This document shows positions 1 to 8,103 of a stretch of 36,696 nucleotides of DNA, in pieces. The stretch lies in the NCBI GenBank assembly GCA_905480385.1, contig CAJQQC010000074.1:1-36696 (forward strand), written 5' to 3'. Source of the stretch: an uncultured Winogradskyella sp. (GTDB lineage Bacteria > Bacteroidota > Bacteroidia > Flavobacteriales > Flavobacteriaceae). How positions within the stretch are numbered: the first letter of the stretch is position 1; every line of letters begins with the position of its first letter. The notes beneath the pieces were generated by a model. That model saw nothing but the letters and a program-made list of their open reading frames with translations. It ran no database searches and was not told where the DNA came from. Both the position numbers and the translations under genes were made by a program.

Positions 1-1740
1 GGTGCAACTGCCACTGACAATGTAGATGGAGACCTTACGGGTTCAATCGTTATTGGTGGTGATGTAGTAAATACGTCAGTCGCCGGTACATATTTGGTTA
101 CATATAATGTAAGTGATGCTGCAGGAAATGTTGCCAATGAGGTGGTCAGAACTGTTAATGTGATTCCAGATACTACGGCACCAGTAATCACTTTGAATGG
201 AGCGGCAACAGTTAACTTAAATGTTGGAGACACCTATACTGAATTGGGTGCAACGGCTACAGATAATATTGACGGAGATATTTCTGTTAATATTGTTATC
301 GGTGGTGATGTAGTTGATGGTAATACAGCAGGTACATATTTAGTGACTTATAATGTAAGTGACGATGCTGGAAATGCTGCCACTGAGGTTGTAAGAACAG
401 TCAATGTAATTCTTGATACCACAGCTCCAGTAATTACTTTAATAGGTGCTTCTAGTATAAGCTTAGAGTTAGGTGATTCATTCTCTGAACCAGGCGTAAC
501 AGCAACAGATAATGTCGATGGCGATATTACCGCAAATATAGTTGTTGGTGGTGATACTGTTGATTCAAATACAGCAGGAACTTATATCATAACCTATAAT
601 GTTAGTGATGCTGCGGGCAATACTGCAACTCAAGTAACTAGAACAGTAACTGTAAATCCAGATACAACGATACCAGTGATAACCTTAAATGGTTCATCTG
701 TTATTGACTTGATTGAAGGAGATACCTATACCGAGTTAGGTGCTACAGCTACTGACAATATTGATGGAGATATCACGGCGAATATTGTTATTAGTGGTAA
801 CGTTGTAGATACTAACGCCGTTGGCACATATCTTGTTACCTATAATGTTAGTGATGCCGCTGGGAATGCCGCTAACGAAGTTACACGCACAATAAATGTC
901 TCAGTTGCACCAACTTGTAATGATGGTATTCAAAACGGAGATGAAACTGGTATTGATTGTGGAGGTTCTTGCGCACCTTGTAGCCCAACTGATGTTATTC
1001 TAAATGAAGGGTATTTTGAAACAGGATTGGATAGTTGGATAGATGGGGGATCAGATTGTGCTAGACGTCTTGATGAAGTGAGATCATTTGAAGGACAATA
1101 TTCTATTAGAATTAGAGATAATTCTGGAGTAGCTTCATCAATGACATTAAACAATATTGATGTAAGTTCATTTAGTACAATTGAAGTTGATTTTTATTTC
1201 TACGTAAGAAGTATGGAGAATGGTGAAGATTTCTGGCTTAGATTCTTTGATGGATCTTCTTGGTTTACTGTGGAGACCTGGACAAGAGGTGTAAATATTA
1301 ATAATAACACTTTCTACAATGCCACAGTTAGTATTACACCCTCCCAGTATAACTTCGCAGTGAATTCTGGATTTAGATTTCAATGCGATGCTTCAGGGAA
1401 TAATGACCAGATATTTATAGATCAAGTGACAATTACTGGTTTAACGATTAGTTCCAGAGGACGTAAAGATAAACTAGAAATTGTTGGATATGGAGAACCA
1501 GAAGAATTATCCGAATTTGATATTTCAATTTATCCTAACCCAGTTAAGGGTAATGTAATGAATATTGAAGTTTCTGGAGTAGAGACCTTTGGTTATTCAA
1601 TCATTGATATAGTTGGTAAGACAGTGCTTAAAGGTAAATCCGATGGTTCAATAAATGTTTCGAAATTAGATGGAGGTGTATATTTCATTAAAGTTAATGA
1701 CGGTGATGAAATAATAACAAAGAAGTTTATTAAGAACTAA
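1..1740 (+). CDS. T9SS-secreted protein with tandem Ig-like (DUF5011-type) repeats, 5' end missing
   Basis: The reading frame is open from base 1, so the gene begins upstream of the window. The visible product is 579 residues. It starts inside one Ig-like repeat, followed by three full 82-residue repeats. Each repeat carries an acidic TDNxDGDI loop and a GTYxVTYNVSDxAGN strand typical of DUF5011/HYR-like bacterial Ig folds. Next comes a cysteine cluster of the form CNDGxxNGxExGxDCGGxCxPC. After that is a roughly 150-residue beta-rich, carbohydrate-binding-like domain (W, G and FD-rich). The C-terminal 75 residues contain ISIYPNPV and end in KKFIKN, a type A T9SS sorting domain, so the protein should be exported by the Por system and attached to or released from the surface. 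Adhesion or polymer binding is an inference. The catalytic part, if any, lies outside the window. Confidence 0.9.
   Translation, partial: GATATDNVDGDLTGSIVIGGDVVNTSVAGTYLVTYNVSDAAGNVANEVVRTVNVIPDTTAPVITLNGAATVNLNVGDTYTELGATATDNIDGDISVNIVIGGDVVDGNTAGTYLVTYNVSDDAGNAATEVVRTVNVILDTTAPVITLIGASSISLELGDSFSEPGVTATDNVDGDITANIVVGGDTVDSNTAGTYIITYNVSDAAGNTATQVTRTVTVNPDTTIPVITLNGSSVIDLIEGDTYTELGATATDNIDGDITANIVISGNVVDTNAVGTYLVTYNVSDAAGNAANEVTRTINVSVAPTCNDGIQNGDETGIDCGGSCAPCSPTDVILNEGYFETGLDSWIDGGSDCARRLDEVRSFEGQYSIRIRDNSGVASSMTLNNIDVSSFSTIEVDFYFYVRSMENGEDFWLRFFDGSSWFTVETWTRGVNINNNTFYNATVSITPSQYNFAVNSGFRFQCDASGNNDQIFIDQVTITGLTISSRGRKDKLEIVGYGEPEELSEFDISIYPNPVKGNVMNIEVSGVETFGYSIIDIVGKTVLKGKSDGSINVSKLDGGVYFIKVNDGDEIITKKFIKN
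166..903 (+). repeat. three tandem 246-bp coding repeats (82 aa Ig-like units)
   Basis: Units start at 166, 412 and 658, each at a Pro/Leu-Asp-Thr-Thr-x-Pro-Val-Ile-Thr-Leu segment, and keep an exact 246-bp period. A fourth, partial unit occupies 1-165. DNA identity between units is only moderate while the protein pattern is well kept. This indicates old duplications under selection rather than recent expansion. Confidence 0.85.
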
Positions 1741-1756
1741 TAAATAATAACTCAAT

Positions 1757-1789
1757 AAAAAACCTAGAAGTGAATCTTTTGGGTTTTTT
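1757..1789. terminator. bidirectional intrinsic terminator between convergent genes
   Basis: AAAAAACC at 1757-1764 pairs with GGTTTTTT at 1782-1789. The stem continues through AGAAG/CTTTT with one G-T wobble around a TGAAT loop. A T-run follows on the + strand and the A-run gives a T-run on the - strand. It can therefore end both the secreted-protein transcript and the long minus-strand operon, whose last stop codon touches it. Confidence 0.8.
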
Positions 1790-2502
1790 TATATGTGTTT
1801 TATTTCATTTTCATGAAGTAACTTATCACCACGAAGGCGTAATAATATTTGAGCAACAGCAATGGTGTCTTTTTCGCAATAGGTAATGATGCGGTCAATG
1901 TTTTGGTCTTTATAAAAGACTCGATAAACCTCACTACCGTCAATATCATCTTTAGGGGAAGGAATATCCAAAACATTAGTCAATAATTTTAATGATGTAT
2001 AGTTTTTGTAATCACCAAACTTCCATAATTCGAGAGTGTCTAAATGTGGAACCTCCCATGGTTTCTTTCCAAATAAATTTAGTTTGTATGGTAATTCTAT
2101 ATTATGAATAATCATACGTCTTGCGATATAAGGAAAATCAAATTCCTTACCATTATGAGCACACAATAGATGTTTTTGTTGGTTAAAATGCGAAATCAAG
2201 ATATTTTTAAAATCTTTCAATATTTTGATTTCATCACCATAAAAAGACGTTACTCGAAAGGTTCTGATATCACCTTCCATTTTAAAGTAGCCTACCGAAA
2301 TACAAATTATTTTTCCAAACTCAGCCCAAATACCAGCATGGTCATAAAACTTTTCAGCTGAATAATCCTCGCGTCTTTGGTACTTAGATTTTGATTCCCA
2401 AAGTTCTTGTTTAGTATTATCTAAATCTTTGAAATTTTCAACTTCTGGAACGGTTTCTATATCAAGAAATAATATGTTTTCTAGATTAAGTTTAGAAATC
2501 AT
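1789..2502 (-). CDS. PolB-related 3'-5' exonuclease (DnaQ-like superfamily)
   Basis: The 237-residue protein matches the family of predicted 3'-5' exonucleases related to the exonuclease domain of DNA polymerase B. The DEDDy motifs are visible: Exo I FLDIET (D14, E16), Exo II in AHNGKEFDFPY (D122) and Exo III YCEKD (Y206, D210). The catalytic set for two-metal hydrolysis of DNA or RNA 3' ends is therefore complete. There is no polymerase domain, so it is a free-standing nuclease and its substrate is unknown. It lies 11 bp after a small membrane-protein gene at the end of the minus-strand operon. Confidence 0.88.
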   Translation of the reverse strand: MISKLNLENILFLDIETVPEVENFKDLDNTKQELWESKSKYQRREDYSAEKFYDHAGIWAEFGKIICISVGYFKMEGDIRTFRVTSFYGDEIKILKDFKNILISHFNQQKHLLCAHNGKEFDFPYIARRMIIHNIELPYKLNLFGKKPWEVPHLDTLELWKFGDYKNYTSLKLLTNVLDIPSPKDDIDGSEVYRVFYKDQNIDRIITYCEKDTIAVAQILLRLRGDKLLHENEIKHI

Positions 2503-2513
2503 GATATTTTATT

Positions 2514-2867
2514 TTAAGACTTTAATATTGAAGCAACTTGTTTTCCAAATACTGCAGAAATTCCTGCTGCAATACCACCTATTATTCCTGTAACAAGTAT
2601 GAGTAAAAACGAACTTCCGCCTAACGGTAACAAAACGGCTATTTTATTGGCCAATATAAAATCGTTAGTGTTACCTAGATAAAAGGCGTAAGCCATCCAA
2701 AAAAATGTAATTGCTATAAATGGCACAAAAAACACAGCACTCTTTTTCAATCTGATTAGCAATGCAGAAATAAGGCTTGCTAACATTACTGACCACCAAG
2801 GTAAAAACTGTGATAGGATAACGGCTAATACAATTGTAACTATAAAGTTAATACTGTTATTTTTCAT
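2514..2867 (-). CDS. small integral membrane protein, function unknown
   Basis: The product is 117 residues, almost entirely hydrophobic, with about four predicted transmembrane segments (near 8-28, 30-40, 48-68 and 75-112) and a Gly/Ala-rich last helix (GIIGGIAAGISAVFG). I do not recognise a named family. The start codon overlaps the end of the penicillin-acylase-like gene by 4 bp (ATGA type), so it is probably translationally coupled to it and may act at the same membrane. It could also be a general membrane protein merely carried in the operon. Confidence 0.7.
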   Translation of the reverse strand: MKNNSINFIVTIVLAVILSQFLPWWSVMLASLISALLIRLKKSAVFFVPFIAITFFWMAYAFYLGNTNDFILANKIAVLLPLGGSSFLLILVTGIIGGIAAGISAVFGKQVASILKS

Positions 2868-5284
2868 TTTGAAGGCTTTAAGGTTTGTGTAGATTGGATT
2901 GAAGTTGAATCTGTTTCAGATTGCATAAAATTGATTTCAAAATAATTTCCTTTCGCCCAATCATCAATAAAGTTATCGTAATATTTACTACCTGGATTTC
3001 CTGATTGCCCACCAGGATAAATACCATATGCTTTTGGTGTATCACCCATCTCAACTATCATTCGCCACGAAGGCCCATGATTTCTGGTTGTAGCGTTTAC
3101 TGTATTTCCATCGCCTCCGATAGGTATATCCTGTATCGAAAAAGCAGGTAAAGCTTGTAACAAATGTCCAACGTAAGTGCGCTTATAGTTTGCCCAATCA
3201 TAGTCTCCATTTTGTTCTGCCCAAGCATTCAATTTTTCAACCGTGTCTTTAAAAGATTGTTGAATCAAGTCTGCAGCAGTTTCTTTTTCCGGAGTTTCCA
3301 AAATATCCATAAACTTATCATTAGGATAATTCTTCAGCAAGTAAAAGTACTGATAGGTAAATGGCCATTTAAGGGTTTCGTCTTCAACATCAAATTCATC
3401 CCAAAGCAAGTTGTAAATGTTATTATTCCAACTAGCAAAAAACCCAGGCCCTTTGCTATCGATATGATTATCAAAGTCCCAATTTTTCATTATATCTAAA
3501 GCTTCTTTTTCAGCTTCGTTAAATTCTGAAGTGTTTAAATTTTCAATCAAGTAAGGCACTATTTCACTTGCTTTTAGGTTAAAGTTATTGTTCTGTAAAT
3601 CTTTAAAATCTTCAACATCAAATTTTTCTTTTGACCTAAAAAAGTTATTTATAATTCTAGAGCGATACGTATCATAACCATCATTAAACACATAAAAAGG
3701 ATACATAGAATCTGTTGGATGTTGATTCGCTGAACTTACAAATCCGCGCTCAGGATTTTTGGTGTGTGCATTATATTCTGATGGTATAAAATCACCCCAA
3801 TCATGTTCTGGATTACTACCATCCATTAAAAATTTACCTTGACCTTTCCATTTATTTGGGAACTGTCCTTGAACCCACATAGCAATATCTCCAGCTTTTG
3901 AAGCAAACACAAAATTTTGTGCTGGTGCAACGTGATTTTTTATGGCATTTCTGTAGTCGTTATAGTCTTTAGCTCGATTAAGCTTATAAAACAAATCCGT
4001 AAAATTATGTCCAATATGTCCAGCCCACTTCATTGCGTAGCCTTTTATCTCGTCATCAGTTCTAAAACTATGGTCATAGCTTATAGGTCCATGATGAGTG
4101 TAGACTACTGAATCGATAAAAGTTTTAGCATCTTTTATTTTTATTTCTTCTAGTCGAACAGAAGTTTTTTTCCATTGGCCATCATATTTATAGGCTTGTT
4201 TTGTTTCATCCTGAAATTCAATTTTGTACCAATCTTTTACATCTCGGGTTGCATTAGTAACACCCCAAGAAATATCATCATTAAAGCCAATAATAATTCC
4301 CAAAGCACCTGGAAGTGTTGCTCCATAAACACTATGCTCTGGTGTTGATAATTGCATCACAAACCATATAGACGGTATGTTTAAACTCAAATGCGGATCA
4401 TTGGCTAAAATAGCATTTCCGCTAACTGATTTTTTTGGTCCAACAGCCCAATTGTTACTACCGTTATTAGGGTGTGGTTTTTCTATTAGTTTTGAAATAG
4501 AAACCGAATCGTTTATTATTTCTCCTTCAGGAATATCAGCCATTTTTGTATCGATATAACTCCAATCTGTTTCTTTAGGAATAACTGGATCAATGATATC
4601 ATAAAAGTCAGGAAATAATATATCAAAACGATTTTTACCAAACTTCTTGATGGTGTTTGTAAATTCTAAATCGTAGTCACGACCGCAAAGCATATCTGTC
4701 ATATACATGAGCAGATGCATCGTTTTTTCAGAAGACCAAGCTTCAGGTTCATAGCCAAGAAGTTTATACTCTACAGGATATTGTTCTGGTTTTAGACTAT
4801 TGATATATGCATTAACGCCATCGCTATAAGCTTCAAGTAAAGCTATAGATTTTGGGTCTTTTTTTACAATAGTCAAACTGTTTTCTGCGCCAAATAGCAT
4901 ACCGTTTCGACGTTGTGCACGGTCATAATCTAATGCACTTTCACCAATAATTTCAGATAAGCGTCCTGCTGCAGCATAGGTTTGAAACTCCATTTGCCAC
5001 AAACGATGTTTTGCTGTGATATAGCCTTGGGCTTTGTATAAATCGGTATCGTTTTTTGCAAAAACATGCGGAATCAATTGCTCGTCATAATGCACAGTAA
5101 CAGCGTTATCTAATCCGGAGATCAAAATATCGCCTGTAACACTATCGTCGTTTTCATTTTGCCAAATGCCTTGATTTGGTGCTAGGAATTTTCCAAGGGC
5201 TGGAATTTCTCCGAATTTGTTGTTAAGTCCGTAAAACACTGTTACTGTAAGAGCAAATGATAGGATGAGTTTTAGGTATTTCAT
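2864..5284 (-). CDS. penicillin acylase family N-terminal nucleophile (Ntn) hydrolase
   Basis: The 806-residue product begins with a hydrophobic export or anchor segment (about residues 4-20). It then shows the penicillin amidase (S45) layout: an alpha chain with the QGYITAKHRLWQMEF segment near 86-100, a linker, and the beta chain starting at Ser276 within GSNNWAV. Ser276 is the expected autocatalytic cleavage point and nucleophile. The conserved NDPHL follows near 294. Family members hydrolyse amide bonds in beta-lactams, N-acyl-homoserine lactones or N-acylated peptides, and the sequence does not tell which. The gene sits 3 bp after a serine beta-lactamase-like gene and overlaps the next gene by 4 bp. 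The product should act in the periplasm. Confidence 0.92.
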   Translation of the reverse strand: MKYLKLILSFALTVTVFYGLNNKFGEIPALGKFLAPNQGIWQNENDDSVTGDILISGLDNAVTVHYDEQLIPHVFAKNDTDLYKAQGYITAKHRLWQMEFQTYAAAGRLSEIIGESALDYDRAQRRNGMLFGAENSLTIVKKDPKSIALLEAYSDGVNAYINSLKPEQYPVEYKLLGYEPEAWSSEKTMHLLMYMTDMLCGRDYDLEFTNTIKKFGKNRFDILFPDFYDIIDPVIPKETDWSYIDTKMADIPEGEIINDSVSISKLIEKPHPNNGSNNWAVGPKKSVSGNAILANDPHLSLNIPSIWFVMQLSTPEHSVYGATLPGALGIIIGFNDDISWGVTNATRDVKDWYKIEFQDETKQAYKYDGQWKKTSVRLEEIKIKDAKTFIDSVVYTHHGPISYDHSFRTDDEIKGYAMKWAGHIGHNFTDLFYKLNRAKDYNDYRNAIKNHVAPAQNFVFASKAGDIAMWVQGQFPNKWKGQGKFLMDGSNPEHDWGDFIPSEYNAHTKNPERGFVSSANQHPTDSMYPFYVFNDGYDTYRSRIINNFFRSKEKFDVEDFKDLQNNNFNLKASEIVPYLIENLNTSEFNEAEKEALDIMKNWDFDNHIDSKGPGFFASWNNNIYNLLWDEFDVEDETLKWPFTYQYFYLLKNYPNDKFMDILETPEKETAADLIQQSFKDTVEKLNAWAEQNGDYDWANYKRTYVGHLLQALPAFSIQDIPIGGDGNTVNATTRNHGPSWRMIVEMGDTPKAYGIYPGGQSGNPGSKYYDNFIDDWAKGNYFEINFMQSETDSTSIQSTQTLKPSK

Positions 5285-5287
5285 ATT

Positions 5288-6445
5288 TTATTTTTCAAGC
5301 ATTTTGTAACCCTCTTCAATATACAAACTGATATCATCAGTAAAAGGTTTGGCATCGAGATTATCTGGAGATTTTTGGTGCCCTAGTCTTACAATTATTA
5401 CGTTGTCTTCAGGTTGTACAAATACATATTGACCTAAATGTCCGCGCATCATAAAAAAGTCTTTCCCAAGGTGCTTCTTTAACCACCAACCATAGCCATA
5501 TTCTGGACTTTCAGGAAAACGAGGCACAACAGATTTAGCAATAAAAGCTGAATCTAGAATCTGCTTTCCATTCCATTTACCATGGTCTTTATAAAGCTTT
5601 CCAAAACGAGCAAAATCTTTGGCGTTACTTGCGATACAACAATAGGCTTTTACCAAATCATGGTCTTTACTATCGACTTGCCAAAGGGTTTCGTTTTCAC
5701 TTCCTAATGGTTTCCAAAAGCTTTCTTCAAAATACTCGTATAATGGTTTTCCTGTAGCTTTTTCTATAACCATAGCTAGCATTTGAGTATCACCGCTGGC
5801 GTATTTATATGCAGTTCCAGGTTCATTAACAACTTTGAGACCATTCATAACTTTGGCTAAATCGTCGTCAAAATACGCACGAGTCGTTATGGATAATGGT
5901 GAGTAATAAGCCTCATCCCAATTGGTTCCAGAAGCCATACTACTTAAGTCACCTACCTTCATTTTTGCAGCTGTACCATCACAAAATGCTGGTAAAAAAT
6001 CGCAAACGGGTTGATCTAAACTTTTTATATGACCTTGCATAATGGCTTTTCCCATTAAACCTGAGACATAACTTTTTGCCATTGAGAAAGAGTTGGATTT
6101 TGAATCTTCATTAAATCCATCATAATAATTTTCGAACCAAACACTATCATTCTTAATGATCACATAAGCGATGCTTCCCCAATCTTTATTGGCTTTAGAT
6201 AAACGTTCCGTTTCAGTAACAGAATTATAAGCTTTATGGTTTGGCCAAGCTTGAGGATTGTTACTAACTTCAATATTTTGGTTGTCAAAATGTCTATAAT
6301 CTTCTAAATAGGCTGTTGTTTGACCACGCATATAAATGGTTCTTACGGCTTTTAATAAATAATCGGTTTCTGTGATATAAAGCATGGCGATAAGTAATCC
6401 AAAAAATACAACGAGGATTTTGATTAGTTTCTTTAGGAATTTCAT
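5288..6445 (-). CDS. serine hydrolase of the class C beta-lactamase/esterase family
   Basis: The 385-residue protein has an N-terminal membrane anchor or signal (residues about 5-24). The family's three catalytic boxes follow: S121-x-x-K124 (SMAK), Y215-A-S217 as the Y-x-(N/S) box, and H336-L-G338 in place of the KTG box. This set is typical of AmpC-like beta-lactamases, DD-peptidases and EstB-type esterases. The HLG variant favours esterase or peptidase-like members over classical AmpC, but this is an inference. It lies just upstream of the penicillin-acylase-like gene with a 3-bp gap, so both periplasmic hydrolases are probably made together. Confidence 0.88.
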   Translation of the reverse strand: MKFLKKLIKILVVFFGLLIAMLYITETDYLLKAVRTIYMRGQTTAYLEDYRHFDNQNIEVSNNPQAWPNHKAYNSVTETERLSKANKDWGSIAYVIIKNDSVWFENYYDGFNEDSKSNSFSMAKSYVSGLMGKAIMQGHIKSLDQPVCDFLPAFCDGTAAKMKVGDLSSMASGTNWDEAYYSPLSITTRAYFDDDLAKVMNGLKVVNEPGTAYKYASGDTQMLAMVIEKATGKPLYEYFEESFWKPLGSENETLWQVDSKDHDLVKAYCCIASNAKDFARFGKLYKDHGKWNGKQILDSAFIAKSVVPRFPESPEYGYGWWLKKHLGKDFFMMRGHLGQYVFVQPEDNVIIVRLGHQKSPDNLDAKPFTDDISLYIEEGYKMLEK

Positions 6446-6538
6446 GTTAATATTTTAATTTCTGTTTAAATATACTAAACCTTAAAACAACGTTTGTTGT
6501 TTGTGTCTGTTCTCGTGATTAATAAGCCATTGTTTTCT

Positions 6539-6955
6539 TTATAATCCACCAGCGTAACCTGTCAATCTTCCGTCACTTCCAATAACGCGATGACAAGGAA
6601 TAATAATCCAAAGTGGATTTTTACCATTAGCATTTGCTACGGCTCTGATAGCTTTAGGGTTACCTAATTTTTTTGAAAGTTCTAAATAAGAACAAGTTTT
6701 TCCATAGGGTATTTTTTGTAACTTTTGCCACACTCTTTTCTGAAAATCAGTACCGTTAGGATTTAATTTTAAGTCAAAATTTTGTCGTTCTTCTCTAAAA
6801 TAAGCTTTTAGTTGTGTTACACAGTCTAACAAATTTTCTGGAATAATTTCTGATAATTGTTCTGTTGTATCGCTTATTGAAACAGAAGTAATACCATTAG
6901 TATCGCCAGTAACTTTGGCGTGACCTAGTGGTGTTTCAACAGTGCAAAATTGCAT
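6539..6955 (-). CDS. ogt: methylated-DNA-[protein]-cysteine S-methyltransferase, truncated by a nonsense codon
   Basis: The 138-residue product has the MGMT fold: an N-terminal ribonuclease-like part, the winged-helix segment FQKRVWQKLQKIPYGKT and the active site IPCHRV with acceptor Cys121. Family members move an alkyl group from O6-alkylguanine to this Cys. The protein stops right after GYAGGL. The bases beyond the TAA (6538-6482) continue in the same frame as RKQWLINHE and so on to a second stop at 6482-6484. This is the normal family continuation (usually GYAGGLERKxWLLxHE), so one base change, probably GAA to TAA, has removed the last helix. The start overlaps the upstream stop by 1 bp (TAATG). 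It may be inactive, partly active, or a sequencing error. Confidence 0.85.
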   Translation of the reverse strand: MQFCTVETPLGHAKVTGDTNGITSVSISDTTEQLSEIIPENLLDCVTQLKAYFREERQNFDLKLNPNGTDFQKRVWQKLQKIPYGKTCSYLELSKKLGNPKAIRAVANANGKNPLWIIIPCHRVIGSDGRLTGYAGGL

Positions 6956-8073
6956 TAATCTTCGGTATTTTCTTTATCGATGATACCTAAGCGTTTCGCA
7001 CGAGTTTCCCAACTTTTTCTGGCTAATAATTGTAAATCCGAAACATTATCACTTTCATCCATGATTTCCAGACCGAGCAAGGTTTCAATCACATCTTCCA
7101 TAGTTACAAGTCCACTTACAGAGCCATATTCATCAACAACTAATGCCATATGATTACGACTTTCAACTAACTGTTCAAAGAGTTTTGGGATTGGTAAACT
7201 GCGATTGACTATGATGATATTTCTTTTAAGTTCGGAAAGTAATTTGTTACCATTACCAAAGGCCATTTCTTTAAAGACATCATCTTTTAAAACCAATCCA
7301 ATAATGTTATCAGAGTCGTCCGTGTAAATAGGAATTCTGGAAAAGCGAATGTTAGAATTGGCATTAAAAAAAGTTTCAACAGTTGTAGTTTCGTTTTCAG
7401 TTTTCATGATCGTACGAGGCGTCATCACATCTTTAGCTTGTACGTCTTTAAAATTGAGTAAGTTTTTTATGACTTTACTTTCGCTTTCCTCAAAAACACC
7501 TTCCTCATGGGCAATTTCAGCCATAGCAGCAAAGCCTTCGCGACTTAACACACTGCCATGACCTTTGCCTCCGATTAGCTTGGTGGTAAGTTGTAAAATC
7601 CACAAAATTCCTGACCACTTTAGAGGAAAAATTAAAATATTTAGTGCTGTAGATGTAAAGTTGGCAAGTTGCTTCCAGTAGGTAGCACCAATAGTTTTTG
7701 GAATAATTTCTGAGGCTACTAAAATTAAAATTGTCATTATTGTAGACACCACACCTACCATAATATCTTCAGTAAATTCTACACCTAAAATTGACCGCCT
7801 GTCTGTGCCGTATAGTTCGGCATAAGCCACTTTTGCTTGTACACCAACTAAGATTGCCCCAACAGTATGTGCAATTGTATTTAAGGTTAAAATAGCAATT
7901 AACGGACGATCAACGTCTTTTTTTAAGACTTCTAAATTATCGGCATAAGATTTGCCTTCTTTCTTTTTAAGGTTAAGGAAAGTTGTTGTAATACTTAAAA
8001 GTACAGCCTCTAAAATTGAACATAAAAACGAAAAGAAAATTGAAATAACTGCATAGAAAACGAGTAAACCCAT
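6955..8073 (-). CDS. CNNM/DUF21 transmembrane protein with a CBS-domain pair (CorC/HlyC-like, 'hemolysin family')
   Basis: The 372-residue protein has a DUF21 membrane domain (about 1-180) with several transmembrane segments and the ASEIIPKTIGATYW signature. A pair of CBS domains follows (about 205-335; VMTPRTIM and DEYGSVSGLVTMEDVIE), then a short polar tail. It lacks the C-terminal transporter-associated (CorC_HlyC) domain seen in longer relatives. The family is tied to Mg2+ or divalent cation efflux; the hemolysin label is historical. It is 31 bp downstream of hemB and coupled to the methyltransferase gene by a TAATG overlap. A link to divalent-metal supply for Mg-dependent HemB is only a speculation. 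Confidence 0.88.
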   Translation of the reverse strand: MGLLVFYAVISIFFSFLCSILEAVLLSITTTFLNLKKKEGKSYADNLEVLKKDVDRPLIAILTLNTIAHTVGAILVGVQAKVAYAELYGTDRRSILGVEFTEDIMVGVVSTIMTILILVASEIIPKTIGATYWKQLANFTSTALNILIFPLKWSGILWILQLTTKLIGGKGHGSVLSREGFAAMAEIAHEEGVFEESESKVIKNLLNFKDVQAKDVMTPRTIMKTENETTTVETFFNANSNIRFSRIPIYTDDSDNIIGLVLKDDVFKEMAFGNGNKLLSELKRNIIIVNRSLPIPKLFEQLVESRNHMALVVDEYGSVSGLVTMEDVIETLLGLEIMDESDNVSDLQLLARKSWETRAKRLGIIDKENTED

Positions 8074-8103
8074 TAATTGTATGTTGAATTAGTTAATGCT
8101 AAT

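Noticed and set aside
166..903. Regularly spaced repeats that could suggest a CRISPR array
   Set aside because: The period is 246 bp, the units are coding and in frame, and there are no short direct repeats with unique spacers.
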